DNA of 64,000 nt from Streptomyces sp. R44 (GTDB lineage Bacteria > Actinomycetota > Actinomycetes > Streptomycetales > Streptomycetaceae). The stretch is taken from NCBI RefSeq assembly GCF_041053105.1, contig NZ_CP163444.1, forward strand, positions 4,712,001 through 4,776,000, given 5' to 3'. The notes below the pieces were generated by a model. The model was not told where the DNA came from. It did no database searches and saw only the letters and a list, made by a program, of their open reading frames with translations. Positions 58,455 through 64,000 of the stretch are shown piece after piece (the stretch's first letter is position 1; the number at the start of each line of letters is the position of its first letter). Position numbers and translations under genes: made by a program.

Positions 58455-59954
58455 TCAGACCTTCACCGGCTCCGAGGTCGGGGTCGGGGAGTCCGGGGAG
58501 TCCGCCCGTACCCCTGTCTCCTCCGTCCCAGCCGTCTCCTCCGTCTCCACGTCGAACTCCTCCAGGAGTTCCTTGCTGAAGCCGAAGAAGTACGTCGCCA
58601 CGAAGCCGGCCGCGTAGCCGACCAGGAGACCGCCCGCGTAGATCGCGATCGTCTCGCCGAGGCCCTTGTTGCCGTCGAGGAGCGGGAAGAGCGCCCAGCC
58701 GGACGGGCCGATCGCGGTCGAGCCGACCTTGTCGCCCAGCATGCTGAAGAGGCCGACGAAGCCGCCGCCGAGCGCGCCGCCCACGCAGGCCGTGACGAAC
58801 GGACGGCCCAGCGGCAGCGAGACGCCGTAGATCAGGGGCTCGCCGACGCCCAGGAAGCCGGCCGGGAGGGCGGACCTGATGGTGCGGCGGATGGAGCCGT
58901 TGCGGGGGAGCTTCAGGTAGACGGCCATGGCCGCGCCGACCTGGCCGGCGCCCGCCATCGCGAGGATGGGGAGCAGCACGGTGTAGCCCTGCTGCTCGAT
59001 GAGGGTCGTGTGGATCGGGATCAGGGCCTGGTGCAGGCCCAGCATCACGAGCGGGAGGAACAGGCCGCCGAGGACGAGACCCGCGCCGGCGCCGGCGTTC
59101 GCGAGGAGCCAGTCGGCGGCCTCGCCGATGGCCCGTGAGATCTCACCGGCGACGAACATCAGGCCGAAGAGGGTGACCAGGCCGGAGATCAGGACGGTCA
59201 GGGTCGGGGTGACGAGGACGTCGAGGGACTCCGGCACCCAGCGGCGGCACCACTTCTCCACGTACACGGCGAGGACCGCCGCGCCGAGTGCGCCGAGCAC
59301 ACCGCCCTGGCCGGGGGAGAGCGTCTGGCCGAAGGCGTCGATCTTGGCGACGCCGGGGAAGACGATGATCGCGGCGACCGCGCCGCCGAGGATCGCCGTG
59401 CCGCCGAACTCCTTGGCCGTGTTGTAGCCGACGAAGACCGCGATGAGGGCCATGAAGCCGCTCGCCATCGCCGCGAGGGCGGGGGTCAGGCCGGGCAGCC
59501 GGCCGAGGTTGATGAGGAGGCCGTTGAGGCCGGCGATGATGCCGCAGCCGATGAGGGCGGGGATCAGCGGGACGAAGATGTTCGCGATCCGGCGGAGGAA
59601 GAGCTTGAACGGGGTGGCGTTCTTCGCCTTCCGGGCGGCCTTGAGGGCCGCGCCCCGGTCCGCGAGTTCCTCGGCGGTGTGGGCCGGGGCGGGGGCTTCG
59701 GCCACCAGCGCCTCGAACTCCGGGGTCACGCGGGCGACGGTGCCGGGGCCGAGGACGATCTGGTACGTGTCGTCCTCCACGACCCCCATCACGGACGGCA
59801 GGGCCTTGAGGGCCTCGTCCTGGACGAGCGAGCGGTCCCGCAGACCGAGCCGGAGGCGGGTCATGCAGTGGGCCACGGAGCTGATGTTCCCGGCGCCGCC
59901 GACGAGGGGGAGGATCGCGGCGGCGATGGCGCGGTTCTTGTCGTCTGTGCTCAT
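58455..59954 (-). CDS. PTS EIIBC permease, probably N-acetylmuramic acid specific (MurP-like)
   Basis: 499 aa. The EIIB domain (1-85) has the phosphocysteine in NISSVAHCMTRLRLGLRD. The EIIC domain (about 115-480) contains roughly ten membrane segments, including RRIANIFVPLIPALIGCGIIAGLNGLL, GHQALIPIHTTL-like HQALIPIHTTLIEQQG and the substrate motif GVGEPLIYGVSLPL. No EIIA is attached; a shared EIIA(Crr) is expected. It lies 33 nt downstream of murQ and its RpiR regulator, so MurNAc import with phosphorylation to MurNAc-6-P is the natural reading. Confidence 0.85.
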   Translation of the reverse strand: MSTDDKNRAIAAAILPLVGGAGNISSVAHCMTRLRLGLRDRSLVQDEALKALPSVMGVVEDDTYQIVLGPGTVARVTPEFEALVAEAPAPAHTAEELADRGAALKAARKAKNATPFKLFLRRIANIFVPLIPALIGCGIIAGLNGLLINLGRLPGLTPALAAMASGFMALIAVFVGYNTAKEFGGTAILGGAVAAIIVFPGVAKIDAFGQTLSPGQGGVLGALGAAVLAVYVEKWCRRWVPESLDVLVTPTLTVLISGLVTLFGLMFVAGEISRAIGEAADWLLANAGAGAGLVLGGLFLPLVMLGLHQALIPIHTTLIEQQGYTVLLPILAMAGAGQVGAAMAVYLKLPRNGSIRRTIRSALPAGFLGVGEPLIYGVSLPLGRPFVTACVGGALGGGFVGLFSMLGDKVGSTAIGPSGWALFPLLDGNKGLGETIAIYAGGLLVGYAAGFVATYFFGFSKELLEEFDVETEETAGTEETGVRADSPDSPTPTSEPVKV

Positions 59955-59987
59955 GGTGCGGTGGTGCCTTGCTGTGAGGGGGAGGCT

Positions 59988-60908
59988 CTACGCGTGCAGC
60001 GCCGCACGCAGGTGGCCCTGGGAGGCCGTCAGCCGCTGCTCGGCGGTCTTGGCATCGATGTCGGCGAGGATCATCAGGATCGCGGTCTTCACCTCGCCGT
60101 CGGCGGCGGCGAGCGCCGTCTCGATCTGCTCGTCCGGCGCGCCGGTGGCCAGGGCGACGATGCGCCGCGAGCGGGCCTGGAGCTTGTCGTTGGAGGCGCG
60201 GACGTCGACCATCAGGTTTCCGTAGGTCTTGCCGAGGCGGATCATCGTGATGGTCGAGATCATGTTGAGGACGAGCTTCTGGGCGGTGCCGGCCTTGAGG
60301 CGGGTGGAGCCGGTGAGGAGCTCGGGGCCGGTGACGACCTCGATGCCGTGCTCGGCGGCGGCGGCGAGCGCGCTGTCCTCGTTGCAGGAGAGGCCGATGG
60401 TGAGGGCGCCGAGGGCGCGGGCGTGCTCGACGGCGCCGATGGCGTACGGGGTGCGGCCGGAGGCGGAGACGCCGACGACGGTGTCGTCGGCGGTGAGCCC
60501 GAGGGCGTCCAGGTCGGCGGCGGCGAGTTCGCGCGAGTCCTCCGCGCCCTCGACGGCCTTGACCATGGCGGTCGGGCCGCCCGCGATGAGGCCGACGACC
60601 CGCGAGGGGTCGGTGTTGAAGGTGGGCGGGCACTCGCTGGCGTCGAGGACGCCGAGGCGGCCCGCGGTGCCGGCGCCCAGGTAGACGAGGCGGCCGCCGC
60701 GGGCCATCCGCTCGGCGGTGGCGTCGATGGCGGCGGCGATCGCCGGGAGCTGCCGGGCGACGGCCTCGGGGACGGTCCGGTCCTCGCCGTTCATGGTGCG
60801 GGCGATGTCCAGGGTGGGCAGCCGGTCGATCTCGGCGAGCTCGGGGCGGAAGGCCTCGGTGGTGAGGGTGGCCAGCTGGGCGCGGAGTTCGGAGTACGAG
60901 GTGGGCAC
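59988..60908 (-). CDS. murQ: N-acetylmuramic acid 6-phosphate etherase MurQ
   Basis: 306 aa from GTG 60908. SIS-domain etherase: RPELAEIDRLPTLDIARTMNGEDRTVPEAV, GGRLVYLGAGTAGRLGVLDASECPPTFNTDP (the diagnostic GAGTSGRLGxLDASECPPTF run with A for S), VIGLIAGG-like VVGLIAGGPTAMVKAVEGAED, VVGVSASGRTPYAIGAVEHA, and STRLKAGTAQKLVLNMIST. It cleaves the lactyl ether of MurNAc-6-P to GlcNAc-6-P and D-lactate, feeding NagA at 24739. Confidence 0.96.
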   Translation of the reverse strand: MPTSYSELRAQLATLTTEAFRPELAEIDRLPTLDIARTMNGEDRTVPEAVARQLPAIAAAIDATAERMARGGRLVYLGAGTAGRLGVLDASECPPTFNTDPSRVVGLIAGGPTAMVKAVEGAEDSRELAAADLDALGLTADDTVVGVSASGRTPYAIGAVEHARALGALTIGLSCNEDSALAAAAEHGIEVVTGPELLTGSTRLKAGTAQKLVLNMISTITMIRLGKTYGNLMVDVRASNDKLQARSRRIVALATGAPDEQIETALAAADGEVKTAILMILADIDAKTAEQRLTASQGHLRAALHA

Positions 60909-60957
60909 GGGGGCTCTTTCGGTACGGCGGCGTCGTCGGCGCCGGAATGCGTGTGGG

Positions 60958-61875
60958 TCAGCGGCTGCGGGGGGAGTGCCGGTGGGCGAGGGCTTCGTAC
61001 GAGGCGGCGAGGGCGGGGGCCGCCGTCTCGTACGTGCGCTGGGTGACGCAGGTGAACAGGCAGTCCACGACCAGGAGTTGGCTGGTGCGGGACGACATGG
61101 CCGCGGGGCGCAGTTCGCTCTCGCGGGCGGTGGAGGTGGTCAGTACGTGGTCGGCGTACTGGGTGACGGGGCCGTCCGGGCGGCCGGTGATGGCGACGGT
61201 CGTCGCCCCGTGGTCGAAGGCCACCCGGAGCGGTTCTATGACGTCGCCGGTGGAGCCGGAGTGGGTGATGGCGATGGCGACGTCCCCGGAGCGGAGCTGC
61301 ACGGCGTTGGTTACGGCGAGGTGCGGGTCGCTGTGGGCGTGCGCGATCAGACCGATCCGGAGCAGTTTCTGGCCGAGGTCCTGGGCGACGAGGCCGGAGG
61401 CGCCGACGCCGTAGATGTCGATGCGGCGGGCGGCGGCGAGGGCGGTGACGGCGGCGCCGAGCTGGACGGTGTCGAGTCCTGCGGCGGTGTCCGCGAGGGT
61501 CTGCTGCTCGTCGTAGGCCAGCTTGGCGACGACGTCGGCGATCGGGTCGTCGACGGCGATGTCGGCGGTGACGGCGGGGGCGCGGCCGGACTGCTGCTGG
61601 GCGGCGAGGCCGGCGAGGGCGAGGCGGAGGTCGCGGTAGCCGGGGTAGCCGAGGAGGCGGGCGGTGCGGACGACGGTCGCCTCGCTGGTGCCGGTGAGCT
61701 CGGCGAGGCCGGTGACCGTGAGCGCGGCGCAGCCGGCCGGGTCTCCGGCGACGGCCTCGGCGACCCGCTGCATGGAGCGGGTCATGGACGGCGCGAGGGT
61801 GCGCACCTTGGCGGCGAGGGCGGCGGGGGCGGGGGGCGCGTCGCTGGTGAAACTTTCCTTCACGTCATTGGTCAC
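60958..61875 (-). CDS. MurR/RpiR-family transcriptional regulator
   Basis: 305 aa from GTG 61875 (VTNDVKESFTSDA); GTG 61863 is an alternative. The N-terminal RpiR helix-turn-helix is LAPSMTRSMQRVAEAVAGDPAGCAALTVTGLAELTGTSEATVVRTARLLGYPGYRDLRLAL. The C-terminal SIS domain (~140-290) is IDIYGVGASGLVAQDLGQKLLRIG and DVAIAITHSGSTGDVIEPLRVA, fitting a sugar-phosphate effector such as MurNAc-6-P. It heads the murQ-PTS transcript (49-nt gap to murQ). GAAAG-N3-CTTTC sits at its start and is probably its own operator. Confidence 0.9.
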   Translation of the reverse strand: MTNDVKESFTSDAPPAPAALAAKVRTLAPSMTRSMQRVAEAVAGDPAGCAALTVTGLAELTGTSEATVVRTARLLGYPGYRDLRLALAGLAAQQQSGRAPAVTADIAVDDPIADVVAKLAYDEQQTLADTAAGLDTVQLGAAVTALAAARRIDIYGVGASGLVAQDLGQKLLRIGLIAHAHSDPHLAVTNAVQLRSGDVAIAITHSGSTGDVIEPLRVAFDHGATTVAITGRPDGPVTQYADHVLTTSTARESELRPAAMSSRTSQLLVVDCLFTCVTQRTYETAAPALAASYEALAHRHSPRSR

Positions 61876-61892
61876 AAGTGAAAGATACTTTC
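61849..61892. promoter_or_regulatory. Palindromic RpiR operator candidates
   Basis: GAAAG-ATA-CTTTC (61880-61892) is a perfect palindrome 5 nt upstream of the GTG. GAAA-C-TTTC (61849-61857) is a second, shorter one inside the 5' coding region. Their centres are 33 nt apart, about three helical turns, suggesting cooperative binding and autoregulation. Confidence 0.6.
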
Positions 61893-62035
61893 GGCACGGT
61901 GGGCCGACAAGACCCCGCGGGTCCCGGAAAGCAGGGACTTCCGGCCGGGACTTCCGGCGGGACGTCCGCAGTGACTTCCGGGGGACTTCCGGAGGGGGCC
62001 TTCGCCCTTTCCTGCGTCCGGGTGACAATGAGTGC

Positions 62036-62392
62036 ATGGACGACATCGACCCCGTGGAGCAGGCGCTGCACGCCGCTCGCGCGCTGGTTCTGGCCGACCT
62101 GGTGGCCCGGGAGGTGGCCGCCGCCGAGGTCGTGTCGATGGTGGAGGACGCGGTGACCCACCGGCGCTGGTGGGTGGAGCAGTGGCCCGAGGGGGTGTCG
62201 TACGTCGCCGGGCTCGTCGCGCAGGACGTGCAGGACGCCCTGCTCGAACGGTACGGACGCTGGCCGCTCTGCCCGGTCTGCGCCTCCGGCGACCCGCACG
62301 CCCTCGACGTGGAGCCGGAGCTCGGCCCCGACCCGCACTGGGTCTGCGGCAAGCAGGGCGTGGTGGTGGCCCCGGTGGGCGGCCTGACGTGA
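62036..62392 (+). CDS. Conserved protein of unknown function with C-terminal zinc-ribbon-like Cys pair
   Basis: 118 aa from ATG 62036 (MDDIDPVEQALHAARALVLA). Helical N-terminal two-thirds (VVSMVEDAVTHRRWWVEQWPEGVSYVAGLVAQDVQDALLERYG), then WPLCPVCASGDPHALDVEPELGPDPHWVCGKQG: CxxC, a His and a final C could bind one zinc. No known family name. It sits 13 nt before the DUF4031 gene, probably in one transcript. Confidence 0.8.
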   Translation: MDDIDPVEQALHAARALVLADLVAREVAAAEVVSMVEDAVTHRRWWVEQWPEGVSYVAGLVAQDVQDALLERYGRWPLCPVCASGDPHALDVEPELGPDPHWVCGKQGVVVAPVGGLT

Positions 62393-62405
62393 CGGGAGTG
62401 CCGGC

Positions 62406-62675
62406 GTGAGCCTCTACATCGACCCGCCGACCTGGCCGGGCCATGGCCGCATGTGGTCGCACCTGGTCAGCGACATCTCCTTCGAGGAGCTGCACGCCTT
62501 CGCCGCCTCGATAGGAGCCCCGCCGCGCGCCTTCGAGCGGGACCACTACGACATCCCCTCCGACCGGTACGCGGACGCGGTGGCGGCGGGCGCGATCGAG
62601 GTCGGCTCGAAGGAACTCCTCCGCCACCTCACCAGCGCGGGACTGCGCCGGCCGAAGGGGCGGCCGGTCGCCTGA
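62406..62675 (+). CDS. DUF4031 protein
   Basis: 89 aa from GTG 62406: SLYIDPPTWPGHGRMWSHLVSDISFEELHAFAASIGAPPRAFERDHYDIPSDRYADAVAAGAIEV. The conserved IDPPxWPGHGRxWSHLxSDxSxxELHxFA run is the DUF4031 signature. The family has no demonstrated activity; the conserved His and Asp residues suggest a metal-binding or nucleic-acid-related role. Probably co-transcribed with the preceding zinc-ribbon-like gene. Confidence 0.92.
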   Translation: MSLYIDPPTWPGHGRMWSHLVSDISFEELHAFAASIGAPPRAFERDHYDIPSDRYADAVAAGAIEVGSKELLRHLTSAGLRRPKGRPVA

Positions 62676-62696
62676 CGGCCTCCTCGCGGCCGCGGG

Positions 62697-64000
62697 TCAG
62701 GTCACGCCGATCTGGAAGTGCATGTGGTTCCTGTGGTCGGCGCGCAGGGCGGCGTTCCTGCTGCCGGGGGGAGCGCCCGGGGCGTAGTCCGGGTAGATCA
62801 CGAAGCCGGTGCCGCCCAGCTCCGGCATCGGCCACCTGTTGGCCGCACCGATCGCATTGGCCTCGCACTCGTACGTCGCGAAGCGGAAGACGGTCGTGAA
62901 CAGGCCGAACCCGAGGGCGTCCCTGGCCGGGTCGATGCGGACGGTGACACCGGGGGTCTCGGGAATCATCCCCCAGTCCCGCTCGACCAGCCGCGTGAAC
63001 GGCGTTCCGTCCAACTCGCCCACGATGCCGGAGAGATCCATGGCCCTTCCCTGGTTGTGGCAGTCGGTGGCGGGGCCGTTCCCGTGCCCGATGCCCTTGT
63101 GACCCAGTTCCTGGACGTCGGGGGAGGAGGAGTTGACCCAGCGGGTCAGCCGGTAGAGCGCGACGAGCATGCGCTGGTCGACGTTGTCGATGACGGTGGC
63201 CGTCGGGTTGCCTTCGTTCCTGAAGCGCATGCCGTTGATGAACGGTGGACTGACGACGACGTGCTGCGCGGGCTTGGGTGACACGATCCCGGCCGGTCCG
63301 TCCACGAACGCCGGGCTCTTCAGGGCCAGTTTGCCGCGCCGGATCAGGTCGGCCATGAGGCCGTTCGCCTGCGTGGGGGTGAGCAGCCGGGCCGGGGCCA
63401 CGCCCCCGGAGGGGGTGGGCGCGAGACGGAAGGAGGCGTCCAGGGGACCGTCCGCGTCCACCCGGTCGGCGTCCACGTCGAAACGCTGGAACCTCTCGCC
63501 GCGGAAGAAGTACGCGAACCGGCCGCCCGGATAGACCGCCGCGTCCACACCGTCGGTGAAGAGCCCGGTCCAGTTGCCCGCGATGGTGCGCGGATAGCCG
63601 GGGTCGACCCGGTCGGAGGTGATGTCGTACCGCACGTAGGAGGGGCCCTTGAAGAGGTACAGCTTGCCGTTCCCCCAGTTCAAGGCCGCGTCGATGCCGG
63701 TACGCCAGTCGGGGCCGTCCGCGCCGGTGGGCAGGCCGGCCCAGCCGAACTCGACCGTGAACGGGTCGTTGGGGGGCAGGTACTCGGGTTCGACCCGGTT
63801 GGAGGGGTCGTCGTACCGCAGATAGGTGCTCCCCGTGAAGGCGTACGCCTTCCCCGCACCCCACCAGACGAAGGCGTCCGGCGACCGGGGCATGCCGGGC
63901 CAGAACGTGAGGGGGAGTCCGGAGTCCTCGCGTACACCGGTGACCGAGTCGTACCGGTCGTAGGTGTCGTCGGCGTGGAAGAGATACGTCTTGTCGTTCG
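62697..64000 (-). CDS. Hemopexin-like repeat protein with M15-type zinc peptidase signature (5' end outside window)
   Basis: At least 430 residues, entering from the right edge. The N-terminal visible part has hemopexin-like repeats of ~55-60 residues: DAFVWWGAGKAYAFTGSTYLRYD, AALNWGNGKLYLFKGPSYVRYD, AAVYPGGRFAYFFRGERFQRFD, each with the FxG..YxRYD core. The C-terminal ~190 residues contain DCHNQGRAMDLSG (HxxGxAxD) and, at the end, NHMHFQIG (HxH). Together these are the zinc ligands of M15-type D,D-peptidases. No catalytic Glu was pinned down. A peptidoglycan hydrolase on a sugar- or protein-binding propeller is possible. Confidence 0.75.
   Translation of the reverse strand, partial: NDKTYLFHADDTYDRYDSVTGVREDSGLPLTFWPGMPRSPDAFVWWGAGKAYAFTGSTYLRYDDPSNRVEPEYLPPNDPFTVEFGWAGLPTGADGPDWRTGIDAALNWGNGKLYLFKGPSYVRYDITSDRVDPGYPRTIAGNWTGLFTDGVDAAVYPGGRFAYFFRGERFQRFDVDADRVDADGPLDASFRLAPTPSGGVAPARLLTPTQANGLMADLIRRGKLALKSPAFVDGPAGIVSPKPAQHVVVSPPFINGMRFRNEGNPTATVIDNVDQRMLVALYRLTRWVNSSSPDVQELGHKGIGHGNGPATDCHNQGRAMDLSGIVGELDGTPFTRLVERDWGMIPETPGVTVRIDPARDALGFGLFTTVFRFATYECEANAIGAANRWPMPELGGTGFVIYPDYAPGAPPGSRNAALRADHRNHMHFQIGVT

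Overview
The window is high-GC actinobacterial chromosome, almost certainly Streptomyces. GTG and TTG starts are common and genes are tightly packed, with GTGA/TGATG stop-start overlaps. The core gene order (hbpS, terD, cdgB, nagA-nagK, otsB/otsA, thrC, groEL, murQ-rpiR) follows, from memory, the S. coelicolor SCO4260-SCO4310 region. No tRNA, rRNA or CRISPR array was seen.

Layout. 0-15.8 kb: GNAT acetyltransferases, a zinc-less MDR oxidoreductase, FAD enzymes, a pentapeptide-repeat protein, a two-component system divergent from an ABC exporter pair, a second two-component system divergent from a secreted HbpS-type haem-binding protein (SenS/SenR/HbpS arrangement), an M1 lipoprotein peptidase, TerD and ArfB. 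15.77-16.84 kb: an intact IS5-family element inserted in the CTAG where two convergent genes share overlapping stop codons. 16.8-19.0 kb: a small accessory patch with a GntR/UTRA regulator, a UTRA-only partner, a palindrome-rich operator region and two small coupled genes. 19-34.9 kb: mostly core metabolism and signalling: RidA, flavin reductase, the diguanylate cyclase CdgB, a CBM35-like membrane protein, a PfkB kinase, nagA-nagK with a DasR-type site, a sugar-binding lipoprotein, otsB, an M6 peptidase, an imine-reductase-like enzyme and its HxlR regulator.

35.4-41.5 kb is an accessory island. It starts with a RepL-like winged-helix protein, a GNAT and an XRE-TPR regulator, followed by what I read as a complete RiPP cluster. 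The cluster has a 57-aa small protein, a radical SAM/SPASM maturase with an extra N-terminal domain, a 61-aa precursor with tandem FDNRPTWD motifs typical of three-residue cyclophane substrates, a pentapeptide-repeat protein (candidate immunity) and a possible Fe(II)/2-oxoglutarate-type enzyme. The island ends at a truncated, frameshifted copy of the otsA 3' end; the intact otsA lies 3.5 kb further on. The small protein and the maturase's N-terminal domain have stand-alone paralogues with the same GTGA coupling at 18.7-19.0 kb. This links the two accessory patches and is the most novel signal here.

41.5-44.7 kb holds a Ser/Thr kinase divergent from an ECF sigma factor and two related secreted sensor-like proteins. 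44.7-64 kb is mostly core: otsA, a sortase-substrate-like surface protein, a GpgS-type glycosyltransferase, a SAM-I riboswitch before thrC, a MoaD/ThiS protein, a cold-shock protein, groEL behind two CIRCE operators, an SRPBCC protein, a methyltransferase, a solute-binding-like protein, an aldo/keto reductase and a secreted alpha/beta-hydrolase. A MurNAc uptake and catabolism module (PTS EIIBC, murQ, RpiR regulator) follows. The right edge cuts a protein with hemopexin-like repeats and an M15-like zinc-peptidase signature. Amino-sugar use recurs (nagA/nagK, the dre site, murQ/PTS), consistent with cell-wall turnover and development in streptomycetes.
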